NCBI GenBank assembly: GCA_947491175.1
Contig: CANLIF010000006.1
Span: forward strand, 1-19,899
Length of the DNA stretch: 19,899 bases
Source: Actinomycetota bacterium
Lineage (GTDB): Bacteria > Actinomycetota > Actinomycetes > S36-B12 > UBA5976
Reading direction: 5' to 3'
Shown: piece after piece, positions 13,431-19,899 of the stretch
How positions within the stretch are numbered: position 1 is the stretch's first letter
Layout: each line of letters begins with the position of its first letter
Position numbers and translations under genes: made by a program
The notes under the pieces: model-generated
The model's database searches: none
Told to the model about the DNA's origin: nothing
What the model saw: the letters and a program-made list of their open reading frames with translations, nothing else

Positions 13431-14353
13431 TGCGATCAGTCGAGCAACACTTAGAAGCAGTGTTGGCAAATGTCTCGCCTTTGGAATCTTTGGAAGTTGG
13501 CTTACTGGGTTCGGTTGGATGCGTTCTGGCGGAACAAGTAACAACTGATGATGATGGCAATGAACATGTTTTACTGCCGCAAGGAACCGTAATTGGCGCA
13601 AGACATGTTGCCCTGTTGGCTGCAGCAAACTTAGGTCGAATTTGGGTGCACCCTAAACCTCGAGTTGTTATCTTGACTGTGGGAAGTGACTTAGCCGATC
13701 CAGGAACTATGGAAGACCTTCGCCCTGACATCAATGGCATCGCGTTAACTACTGCATCAACCGCAGCAGGTGCGATGACATTTCGAGTTGGCCCACTACA
13801 AAGTGATTCAGACTTGATTAGATCCACAATCGAAGACCAGCTCGTTAGGGCTGACGTCATAATTACTGCGTGTGGCATGAATGCTGGAGACTACGACCTA
13901 CTGACAAACGTGCTCAGGCAGCTTGGACGCGTGGAAATTTCTCGCGTCAACATGATGCCAGGCGGAGCTCAAGGCTTTGGTGTGATTGGGCCTGATTCAA
14001 CTCCAATTTTTGTGCTGCCAGGCAACCCGATTGGGGCGCTACTTTCCTTTGATGTTTTTGTGCGCCCTTTAATCAGAAGACTTATGGGGCATAGCAAGTT
14101 GCACCACCGGATAATTGAAGCTCGATTAGAGAGCACTGTGGCTGGAGCCGGTGATGATGCGCGTTACGTGCGGGCGCATGTTTCTCGTTCTGGAAATTTT
14201 CCAGTCGTTAAGTCGTTAGAGAACGACAATGACCACCCATTAGCTGGTTTGGGAACGGCAGATGCCCTCATAGTTGTGCCTGCCAGAATTGTACGCTTGA
14301 ATGCTGGCGACACTGTAAAAGTTATGCAACTTGATGACTTGAGTGATGAATAA
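13430..14353 (+). CDS. Shortened MoeA paralogue, probable gephyrin-like division protein Glp
   Basis: A 307-residue MoeA-family protein about 100 residues shorter than the usual 400-420. Residues 1-40 match the actinobacterial start (MRSVEQHL ... CVLAEQV). The chain then jumps to DDGNEHVLLPQGTVIG (41-56), skipping the region that normally holds PPFDNSAMDGYA and the TGAPLP motif. The molybdopterin-binding fold remains (about 76-220), but its active-site motifs are changed: TVGSDL for STGDEL (83-88), ACGMNAGDYD for SGGVSVGDYD (147-156) and NMMPGGAQGFG for MKPGKP-x-x-FG (174-184); LPGNP (196-200) and the C-terminal domain (about 228-302) are kept. Molybdenum insertion is therefore unlikely. In Corynebacterium a MoeA-like protein in this gene neighbourhood (Glp) binds FtsZ and the membrane receptor GlpR; the homologue of GlpR lies two genes downstream here. 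A structural role in division is inferred. Confidence 0.85.
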   Translation: MRSVEQHLEAVLANVSPLESLEVGLLGSVGCVLAEQVTTDDDGNEHVLLPQGTVIGARHVALLAAANLGRIWVHPKPRVVILTVGSDLADPGTMEDLRPDINGIALTTASTAAGAMTFRVGPLQSDSDLIRSTIEDQLVRADVIITACGMNAGDYDLLTNVLRQLGRVEISRVNMMPGGAQGFGVIGPDSTPIFVLPGNPIGALLSFDVFVRPLIRRLMGHSKLHHRIIEARLESTVAGAGDDARYVRAHVSRSGNFPVVKSLENDNDHPLAGLGTADALIVVPARIVRLNAGDTVKVMQLDDLSDE

Positions 14354-14366
14354 CTAAGGTGAAAAG

Positions 14367-14975
14367 GTGACAAAAGCTTGGCCGATCGCTTTGAGCCACG
14401 GTGACATAAAAGTTAGGCCACTGCGGGTTCGTGATTCCCGAAGATGGCAACACTTGCGAAAAGTTAATAACGACTGGCTGCAAGAGTGGGAAGCCACATC
14501 GCCTATGCCCAGCATCGAACCACCGCCAACTTTTCGTCAAAGTGCAAAGCGGATGTTAGCTGAAGCCAGGGATGGTAGGACAATGCCATTTGTTGTCGAA
14601 TATCAAGGGATCTTTGTCGGTCAGATCAACGTTTCAGACATAACTTACGGATCGCTTCGAGGTTGCCACTTTGGTTATTGGATTGATGAGTCAGTCTCGG
14701 ATAAGCGAGTGATGACTACTGCTGCAGCTTTAGTCACCGATCACTTGTTGCAAACCCTTGCGCTACACCGAATTGAAATCGCAGTGCGGCCTGAGAATAT
14801 TCCTAGCAACCGTTTGGCTATTCGTCTTGGCTACACCTTCGAAGGCATCCGACCAGACTTCTTGCACATCAATCGGCAGTGGCGCGATCACAATATTTAC
14901 GTCATGATGCCTGACACCATCTCGGGCTCGGTGATCGAGCATATCTTCAGGCAGCGCGACACGAGCACCCGATAA
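14367..14975 (+). CDS. rimJ: GNAT acetyltransferase, RimJ/RimL-like
   Basis: A 202-residue GNAT-fold acetyltransferase of the RimJ/RimL type, which uses acetyl-CoA to acetylate protein N-termini or small amines. The middle F-G-Y-W-I-D (residues 112-117) and the acetyl-CoA region around R-V-M-T-T-A-A-A-L-V are visible. The end IEIAVRPENIPSNRLAIRLG (138-157), then Y-T-F-E-G-I-R-P-D-F-L-H-I and WRDHNIYV (174-181), is characteristic of this subfamily. The start is the GTG at 14367, with AAGGTG about 8 nt upstream; it follows glp by 13 nt and is probably in the galU operon. The M. tuberculosis counterpart by position is Rv0995. Its target is unknown; modification of a neighbouring division protein is only a possibility. 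Confidence 0.88.
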   Translation: MTKAWPIALSHGDIKVRPLRVRDSRRWQHLRKVNNDWLQEWEATSPMPSIEPPPTFRQSAKRMLAEARDGRTMPFVVEYQGIFVGQINVSDITYGSLRGCHFGYWIDESVSDKRVMTTAAALVTDHLLQTLALHRIEIAVRPENIPSNRLAIRLGYTFEGIRPDFLHINRQWRDHNIYVMMPDTISGSVIEHIFRQRDTSTR

Positions 14976-15010
14976 CCCTTTAGTTCCGAAAGATATTGGG
15001 TATTACGCCG

Positions 15011-15016
15011 TACCGT
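15011..15016 (+). promoter_or_regulatory. -10 box of a probable leaderless sepX promoter
   Basis: TACCGT, 8 nt before the ATG, with no Shine-Dalgarno in the 49-bp gap after rimJ. A separate promoter would let sepX be controlled apart from galU-glp-rimJ. Confidence 0.45.
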
Positions 15017-15024
15017 AAATATCC

Positions 15025-15753
15025 ATGACCGGTTTGTTATATCTCATCGTTGTGGTGATGTGGGCCGTTGTCTTAGTTCCGATCTGGTTAAAGAGTCATG
15101 ACCGTGCTCAAGTTGAAAAAGGCCTTCGCGAAGATGGTGAGTTAACCGTCAAATGGCGTTGGCAACAGCGTGAACCTATGTCACCTCGACAGATTGCATT
15201 CGTTCGCCGCCGCAGAGCTGCAATGATATTGTTCACCGCCTTAGTTGCAACAATTGTTTTGAGTGCGGCTGGAAGAATTTCAGTTTTCTGGATTTCAGCG
15301 CCAACTCTACTAATTGCTGGATTTGCCACAGTTGCTGCGCGAAACGCAAAAGATGCGCCACGTCTGATTCGCCAAGAACAAAGTGAAGATGAAACAGTGC
15401 CTAGAACTCAGGCTGCTATTCCAGATCACCGCACTGAAGTTATTGCGCTCAGCCACTCGGTAACTGAAACTAGAAGAACTTGGCAGCCGGTTGAAACCCC
15501 ACTTCCTTCTTACGTAAAAGCAGACAAGGCGACTACGTATTCTCGAGTGATTGATTCAGAAAAACCATGGACCGGTCAAGACATGGTGGAACAAGCTGAG
15601 TTACTTAAATCCCAGCGGGCGCAGCGAATTCAGGAATCACAAAAGCGGCTAGAAGAGGCTCGTGCAATTGCAATGGAAAAGGCTCGCAAAGCAGCCCTTG
15701 CAGCGGCACAGACCTATCCAGAGGTTGCAGAAAAGCGCGCTGTCAACGAATAA
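15025..15753 (+). CDS. sepX: Divisome membrane protein SepX/GlpR
   Basis: A 242-residue actinobacterial membrane protein, known as SepX in Streptomyces and GlpR in Corynebacterium, that supports Z-ring stability and links the divisome to polar growth. The N-terminus MTGLLYLIVVVMWAVVLVPIW is the family's diagnostic first membrane helix (3-22). A charged loop rich in Arg (R61-R64) precedes two more helices (66-82 and 86-104). The cytoplasmic tail has the conserved TWQPVETPLPSYV (152-164), which in homologues precedes the segment that engages Glp, then PWTGQDMVEQ (181-190) and a probable coiled coil (about 190-229) rich in Ala, Glu, Lys and Arg. Position after galU-moeA-rimJ matches the M. tuberculosis counterpart Rv0996. 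The leaderless start at 15025 fits the family's first residues. Confidence 0.9.
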   Translation: MTGLLYLIVVVMWAVVLVPIWLKSHDRAQVEKGLREDGELTVKWRWQQREPMSPRQIAFVRRRRAAMILFTALVATIVLSAAGRISVFWISAPTLLIAGFATVAARNAKDAPRLIRQEQSEDETVPRTQAAIPDHRTEVIALSHSVTETRRTWQPVETPLPSYVKADKATTYSRVIDSEKPWTGQDMVEQAELLKSQRAQRIQESQKRLEEARAIAMEKARKAALAAAQTYPEVAEKRAVNE

Positions 15754-15786
15754 CTCCTTCGCGGTAGAATTAAGCAAGCAAAGGAG
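15754..15786 (+). promoter_or_regulatory. copZ leader: TAGAAT -10 box and a CTCCTT/AAGGAG anti-SD pair
   Basis: TAGAAT (15765-15770) is a good -10 for copZ-copA, with a weak TGTCAA (15741-15746) 18 bp upstream inside sepX. CTCCTT (15754-15759) is perfectly complementary to the copZ Shine-Dalgarno AAGGAG (15781-15786). Transcripts from the local promoter would start after CTCCTT and keep the SD free; read-through from sepX would carry both. No CsoR-type palindrome was seen. Confidence 0.4.
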
Positions 15787-15792
15787 AACAAA

Positions 15793-15999
15793 ATGCAAAC
15801 CACAATCAATGTGTCGGGAATGACTTGTGGACATTGTGTTTCCGCAGTAACTATGGAGTTGTCACTGCTGCCTTCTGTGAGTGAAGTTGAAGTTGATTTG
15901 GAAACTGGTCAAGTAACGATCACTTCTGAAACCGCTATGGATCAAACGCTTCTTGCTACCGCTATCGATGAAGCCGGATACGAGCTCGTTTCCAACTAA
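15793..15999 (+). CDS. copZ: Copper chaperone CopZ (heavy-metal-associated domain)
   Basis: A 68-residue single HMA-domain protein with the ferredoxin-like fold of CopZ/Atx1. The metal-binding loop GMTCGHCV (9-16) has the two cysteines C12 and C15, and the tail AIDEAGYELV is typical. It binds Cu(I) in the cytosol and hands it to a P-type ATPase. Strong Shine-Dalgarno AAGGAG 6 nt before the ATG. The stop TAA overlaps the copA ATG by one base (TAATG), so the two proteins are made together, which fits donor and exporter. Confidence 0.94.
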   Translation: MQTTINVSGMTCGHCVSAVTMELSLLPSVSEVEVDLETGQVTITSETAMDQTLLATAIDEAGYELVSN

Positions 16000-18191
16000 T
16001 GTCAGCCAGAAGCGTTGAACTCAGCGTAGGTGGAATGACCTGCGCATCTTGCTCACGTCGCGTTGAAAAATCGTTAGAAAAGATTGCCGGTGTCAGAGCA
16101 TCCGTTAACTATGCAACCGGCGTTGCTTTTGCAGATGTTGACTCAGAAATTTCAAACGAGCAATTAATCGCAGCAATTCAAAAAACTGGATATACGGCTT
16201 CAGTTTCTGGTAAAGCCGTCGAACTTTATACGGTGCGCGAATTTCGAATTAGATTGATTTCTGCAGCGACACTAACGATTCCACTAATGACGATTTCCAT
16301 GATGCCAACAATACAGTTCAGTTATTGGCAATGGGTTTGTGCAGCATTGGCATCACCAGTTGCAACGTGGGGAGCCTGGCCGTTTCATCAGGCAGCTTTT
16401 TTAAATTTGCGGCACCGCGCAGTGACCATGGATTCATTGGTCAGTCTGGGTGTTTTAGTTTCCTACCTGTGGTCGATGTGGGCGGTCTTGTTTACATCTG
16501 CAGGAGATGTGGGCATGACTATGAACGCCGAGTTCTTCCCAACTCGAAACCAGCTGGCGCATCCAGGTCTTTACTTTGAAGTTACTGCTGGCGTCACGAC
16601 CTTGGTGCTGCTTGGAAAGTACTTAGAGCACAGAGCTCGGGAACAGTCTCAAAAAGCGATTGCGAATCTGGCGAGTTTAAATCCAAAATTTGCGTTAGTT
16701 CTTAAACATGGCCAGCAGATGAATACTGCAATCGAAGATGTCGAAGTTGGGGACACGATATATGTTCCAGCCGGGAGTCAAATTCCAGTTGATGCGATCG
16801 TTATTTCAGGTTCTGGTCATGTCGATAATTCGTTAGTGACTGGCGAATCACTTCCTGTCGCAGTTAATGTTGGTGACGATGTAATTGGTGCCACGGTGTT
16901 AATCGATAGTGCGCTGACGATACAAGCAAAAGCAGTTGGCAAGGACACTGTGCTTTCCGGCATTTCACGACTAGTACATCAAGCGCAAACCGGAAAAGCC
17001 GAAGTCACCCGCTTAGTTGATCGAGTTTCTGAGATCTTTGTTCCCATAGTTGTCTTACTTGCACTACTGACTGCCATGACTTGGTTTTCTTTGACTGGTG
17101 ATTCAGGTTTTGCCATCACAACTGGCATTGCAGTGCTAGTTATTGCCTGCCCATGTGCCCTCGGACTTGCTACGCCAACTGCACTTCTAGTTGGAACGGG
17201 CCGGGGAGCGCAACTTGGAATCTTGATTCGTGGGCCACATGCGATTGAGTCCTGCCAAAAAATTGATGTCATCATCTTGGATAAGACTGGAACTCTTACT
17301 GATGGACGAATGAGTGTTGTTGAAGTTTTCAGCGAGATTGAGCCAGACAAGTTGTGGCAAATCGTGGATGCACTAGAGGCAAGTTCGACACATCCAATTG
17401 CTACCAGTCTGCGTACACATGCCCGCAAATTCGAGTTCACAACCGAGACGGCAAGTGAAGTCCACACGGTAGGTGGATCTGGGGTACAAGGTTTAGTTGC
17501 TGGCCACGATTGCGCATTGGGATCGCCTAAGTGGCTCGATATTCCAGTAGGGGATTTTGCCGAAGCCACAGATCGATTCCAATCTCGTGGTGACAGTGTT
17601 GTAGTAGTGAATCGAGATGACCAAGCAGTTGCAGTGATTGCGCTGGCTGATGCGCTTGATCCCAGTGCAATTCAAGCCTTGGCACATTTGAATCAACTAA
17701 AAATTACTCCAATTGTGGCTTCCGGTGACAATGAAGTGGCTGTGCAAAAAGTAAGCAACCAACTTTCAATTGCTAAATATTTTGCCAACAGTTCACCAGC
17801 AGCAAAACTTGAATTAGTTACAGAGATTCAAAACCAAGGTCATTTTGTAGCAATGATTGGGGACGGCATAAACGATGCCGCAGCCTTAGCAAAAGCGCAC
17901 CTAAGTTTGGCCATGGGAACTGGCGCAGATGTTGCAGCAAGCGCCGCTGACATAGTGTTGTTGCGTTCAACCATGGCAACAGCCGTGGATGCAATTGAGT
18001 TATCTAGAGCAACGATGCGAACCATAAAGGTAAACCTGTTCTGGGCATTTGCCTACAACGTGGCTGCGATACCACTTGCCATGCTCGGGTTACTCGGGCC
18101 AGTTATCGCAGCAGCAGCCATGGCATTTTCCAGTGTTTTTGTAGTGACTAATAGTTTGCGACTTCGATCTTTTAAATCAATTAGCAACTAA
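15999..18191 (+). CDS. copA: Copper-exporting P1B-type ATPase CopA
   Basis: A 730-residue Cu(I) pump. It has one N-terminal HMA domain (GMTCASC, C15 and C18), then eight membrane helices in the P1B layout. The signature elements are TGES (281-284, actuator domain), CPC (384-386, transmembrane copper site), DKTGT with the phosphorylated D428, HP (465-466, ATP-binding domain) and GDGIND (621-626). The last two helices carry N-L-F-W-A-F-A-Y-N and A-M-A-F-S-S, the YN and MxxSS residues of the P1B-1 copper class. All motifs are intact, so it should be active. It overlaps copZ by one base. The stop overlaps that of the convergent pmt by four bases. No copper repressor gene is adjacent. Confidence 0.95.
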   Translation: MSARSVELSVGGMTCASCSRRVEKSLEKIAGVRASVNYATGVAFADVDSEISNEQLIAAIQKTGYTASVSGKAVELYTVREFRIRLISAATLTIPLMTISMMPTIQFSYWQWVCAALASPVATWGAWPFHQAAFLNLRHRAVTMDSLVSLGVLVSYLWSMWAVLFTSAGDVGMTMNAEFFPTRNQLAHPGLYFEVTAGVTTLVLLGKYLEHRAREQSQKAIANLASLNPKFALVLKHGQQMNTAIEDVEVGDTIYVPAGSQIPVDAIVISGSGHVDNSLVTGESLPVAVNVGDDVIGATVLIDSALTIQAKAVGKDTVLSGISRLVHQAQTGKAEVTRLVDRVSEIFVPIVVLLALLTAMTWFSLTGDSGFAITTGIAVLVIACPCALGLATPTALLVGTGRGAQLGILIRGPHAIESCQKIDVIILDKTGTLTDGRMSVVEVFSEIEPDKLWQIVDALEASSTHPIATSLRTHARKFEFTTETASEVHTVGGSGVQGLVAGHDCALGSPKWLDIPVGDFAEATDRFQSRGDSVVVVNRDDQAVAVIALADALDPSAIQALAHLNQLKITPIVASGDNEVAVQKVSNQLSIAKYFANSSPAAKLELVTEIQNQGHFVAMIGDGINDAAALAKAHLSLAMGTGADVAASAADIVLLRSTMATAVDAIELSRATMRTIKVNLFWAFAYNVAAIPLAMLGLLGPVIAAAAMAFSSVFVVTNSLRLRSFKSISN

Positions 18192-19672
18192 ACCCAGGTA
18201 GGCAGCCACATCCGCAAGTGCCACAGCTCGTAACTGATTGAATGTCCAGTCAGAATCGGATAAAAAAATGCGGTCAATATTGCACAAACAATGAGAAAGT
18301 TTAAGGTCGGCCAGCGCCAGGCAATCGGCTTATCGCTTTGCAGGCTCTGGTTTGCAAAATAAAGCGTTAACGCCAAAGCCATCACAGTGTATGGAATGAA
18401 CACAACTGAGTAGAAACTGAAAGTGGTTCGCTCGTAGAAAAACAGCCAAGGTATCCATCCGGCTGCAAATGCCACGGCAATTGGCAGGGCAGCACTTTGC
18501 CTGCGAACAACTGCAAAGTAAACAATGACTCCCAGTGCAATAGCTCCAGCCCACCAAATTAGAGGATTACCAAGTGGAATAACTTCTTGTGAACATTTGT
18601 CAGCACCGCAAGTTGGATCAGTCTCATAGTAAAAACTTGTTGGCCTAATCATCAATGGCCAGGTCCAGGGATTGGAAGCATAACTATGTGGAGTAACTAA
18701 ATTCGTATGAAAACTCAACATGTCTTGGTGGTAGTGAAGCAGACTCATCAAAGAATCTGGCACCCATGAAGTTGCATTATTTTCCTGCGCCCAGTTACGG
18801 TTCCAACCACCTGCGCTCCGAAACCAACCAACCCAGCTGGAAATATAAATCACAATGATGACAAGTGGCATCAAAAGAGCAGGCAAAAAATCTTTAACAA
18901 ACCAAGCACTAAACCCTTCAAGACGCTTACTCCGGCGCTCGTAATCCCAAACCAACATCAAGATTCCAAAAGCCGCTGCAAAGTAAACGCCACTCCATTT
19001 TGTGGCACACGCGAAGCCAAGTGCAACCACCATTGCCCAGCGCCAATTTTTAGAACATCCAGAATTTGCTGAGTCTCTATCTATGATCAAAAATCCAAAA
19101 GCACATAATGCAAAGAAGGATAGCGAGGTATCTAGTAACGCGGTACGACTCATTGCAATGTGTAATCCATCCAGCGCAAGTAACAATCCTGCGACGGTTC
19201 CAATGAAATTTGAGTTGGTAAGTCTGCGGGCAATTCGCGCAGTTAACAGCACGCTCAAAATACCCAGTATCGCTATTGCGATTCGCCAGCCAAAGGGCGT
19301 TGCCCCAAAGATCGCTTCACCACTAGCAATTACCCACTTACCGACAGGCGGATGAACTATGTAAGACGCGGCATCCGTAAAAATACTCAGAAAGTTTTCA
19401 CCATTGCCAGCCAGTAACGCAGCGTCAGCACCTTCGATGACTTTTCGTTCATGTCCAAAACTCAAAAGGGCCAGAGAGTCCTTTACGTAATAAGTTTCGT
19501 CAAAAATTATGGCGTGGGGTTGACCCAGGTAGGGCAATCGCAAGAGGGCAGCTAAACCAGTTGCTGCTATTGGTCCGCGCCAGCCAGCCCAACCGCCTGC
19601 AGGTGAGGTCTTTATATCCAAGTCAAAGGCAGTTCGCTTTGATTCAAGCTGTTCGCCCTCGGTTGTCTCCAC
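18188..19672 (-). CDS. pmt: Protein O-mannosyltransferase (GT39, PMT family)
   Basis: A 494-residue multi-pass glycosyltransferase that moves mannose from polyprenyl-phosphate mannose to Ser/Thr of secreted proteins; the actinobacterial counterpart is M. tuberculosis Rv1002c. After a cytosolic stretch (1-30) come about eleven hydrophobic helices. The catalytic Asp-Glu of the first extracellular loop is D58-E59 in FDETYYVKD, and HPPVGKW (107-113) is the next conserved loop motif. ALDGLHIAMSRTALLDT and the late P-L-M-I-R-P-T-S-F-Y-Y motif also fit. The start is taken as the GTG at 19672, 6 nt after a TACTTT box and without a Shine-Dalgarno. It is divergent from rsmI, an arrangement shared with mycobacteria. 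With no terminator, its 3' end overlaps copA by four bases. Confidence 0.93.
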   Translation of the reverse strand: METTEGEQLESKRTAFDLDIKTSPAGGWAGWRGPIAATGLAALLRLPYLGQPHAIIFDETYYVKDSLALLSFGHERKVIEGADAALLAGNGENFLSIFTDAASYIVHPPVGKWVIASGEAIFGATPFGWRIAIAILGILSVLLTARIARRLTNSNFIGTVAGLLLALDGLHIAMSRTALLDTSLSFFALCAFGFLIIDRDSANSGCSKNWRWAMVVALGFACATKWSGVYFAAAFGILMLVWDYERRSKRLEGFSAWFVKDFLPALLMPLVIIVIYISSWVGWFRSAGGWNRNWAQENNATSWVPDSLMSLLHYHQDMLSFHTNLVTPHSYASNPWTWPLMIRPTSFYYETDPTCGADKCSQEVIPLGNPLIWWAGAIALGVIVYFAVVRRQSAALPIAVAFAAGWIPWLFFYERTTFSFYSVVFIPYTVMALALTLYFANQSLQSDKPIAWRWPTLNFLIVCAILTAFFYPILTGHSISYELWHLRMWLPTWV

Positions 19673-19678
19673 TGCTTA

Positions 19679-19684
19679 AAAGTA
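19679..19684 (-). promoter_or_regulatory. -10 box of a probable leaderless pmt promoter
   Basis: TACTTT on the minus strand lies 6 nt before the GTG start. The tandem repeat array begins about 10 bp upstream of it, so the repeats lie where a -35 region or activator site would be. Confidence 0.4.
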
Positions 19685-19694
19685 CAGGAGTTGT

Positions 19695-19796
19695 TCTAGT
19701 TTGGGGAACGATTCAGGCCTCTTCCGATTTAGGGAATGATTCGGACGTCGTCCAATTTAGGGAATGATTCGGACGTCGTCCAATTTAGGGAATGAT
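19695..19796. repeat. 28-bp tandem repeat between pmt and rsmI
   Basis: Two nearly identical 28-bp units, 19723-19750 and 19751-19778, differ at one base. They are followed by an 18-bp partial third unit (19779-19796) that runs up to the rsmI ribosome-binding region, and preceded by a decayed unit (19695-19722, about 19 of 28 matches). Each junction creates the inverted repeat GGACG-T-CGTCC. Each unit also holds TTCGGA and, 17 bp after it in the next unit, AATGAT, a promoter-like spacing. Stops occur in the upstream frames, so the array is probably non-coding. There are no spacers, so it is not CRISPR. Confidence 0.85.
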
Positions 19797-19802
19797 GGAG
19801 GA

Positions 19803-19899
19803 ATGTCAGGTCAGTTATTTCTTGCGGCAACTCCAATTGGAAACATTGGTGACGCTTCAGCACGGCTGCGTGAAATTCTGATATCTGCAAATGTGATTG
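19803..19899 (+). CDS. rsmI: 16S rRNA (cytidine-1402-2'-O)-methyltransferase RsmI, 5' part
   Basis: Only the first 32 codons are in the window; the gene runs off the right edge. The N-terminus MSGQLFLAATPIGNIGDASARL carries the ATPIGN-GD motif of the RsmI SAM-dependent methyltransferases, which 2'-O-methylate C1402 in the decoding centre of 16S rRNA. GGAGGA abuts the ATG at 19803, too close for a normal Shine-Dalgarno; an AATGAT box at 19791-19796 lies 6 nt upstream, so a leaderless start is possible. An in-frame ATG at 19764 inside the repeat would add 13 residues but is unlike known RsmI starts. Divergent from pmt. Confidence 0.9.
   Translation, partial: MSGQLFLAATPIGNIGDASARLREILISANVI

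Noticed and set aside
13162..13878. 238-aa frame antisense to galU and glp
   Set aside because: It lies wholly across two well-identified genes and its translation is a low-complexity Ser/Thr/Pro/Cys read of the opposite strand.
16979..17569. 196-aa frame antisense to copA
   Set aside because: Covers conserved P-type ATPase motifs on the other strand; shadow frame with no recognisable domain.
19695..19796. CRISPR array
   Set aside because: The 28-bp units are directly adjacent with no spacers, and no cas genes are present.

Overview
The window looks like chromosome from a small-genome, moderate-GC actinobacterium, most plausibly a freshwater Nanopelagicales (acI-type) lineage; the lineage is an inference. 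The reasons are actinobacterial gene order (FmdB zinc ribbon, 5-formyltetrahydrofolate cyclo-ligase divergent to galU, a MoeA paralogue, rimJ, sepX/glpR, then a protein O-mannosyltransferase divergent to rsmI, matching from memory the Mycobacterium tuberculosis order around Rv0991c-Rv1003), mid-range base composition, very short intergenic gaps, many overlapping start/stop codons, and many start codons that sit 6-9 nt after a TANNNT box with no Shine-Dalgarno (SD), which suggests leaderless mRNAs.

Left third (1-7.9 kb): an SDR oxidoreductase divergent from an ACT-domain malic enzyme; a YceI lipocalin-like protein behind a striking pair of inverted 18-bp operator boxes and followed by a strong bidirectional terminator; a convergent 64-aa protein of unknown function with a leader hairpin; then moaC-mog-DUF445 as a tight operon, meeting sua5 (tRNA t6A synthesis) tail to tail. 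sua5 lies downstream of a CAX-type cation/proton antiporter on the minus strand.

Middle (7.9-12.5 kb): a minus-strand pair of a conserved actinobacterial protein (often auto-named 3-methyladenine DNA glycosylase) and a DAO-type FAD oxidoreductase; divergent from it a 59-aa acidic protein, with a perfect 13-bp palindrome over the shared promoter region; a SAF-domain membrane-anchored protein; fmdB and two crcB fluoride-channel subunits with opposite charge bias; and 5-formyltetrahydrofolate cyclo-ligase.

Right third (12.5-19.9 kb): galU-glp-rimJ (overlapping or close), then sepX, which together resemble the actinobacterial division/elongation module built around a gephyrin-like protein and its membrane receptor. 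The MoeA/Glp homologue here is only 307 aa and lacks the whole domain carrying the MoeA catalytic signature, so a structural rather than molybdenum-inserting role is likely; this is the most interesting observation. It is followed by the copper export pair copZ-copA, the PMT gene on the opposite strand, and the first 97 bases of rsmI. Between pmt and rsmI lies a 28-bp tandem repeat that places promoter-like boxes at regular spacing.

No tRNA, rRNA, insertion sequence, prophage or CRISPR array was seen. No stretch longer than about 145 bases lacks a gene.
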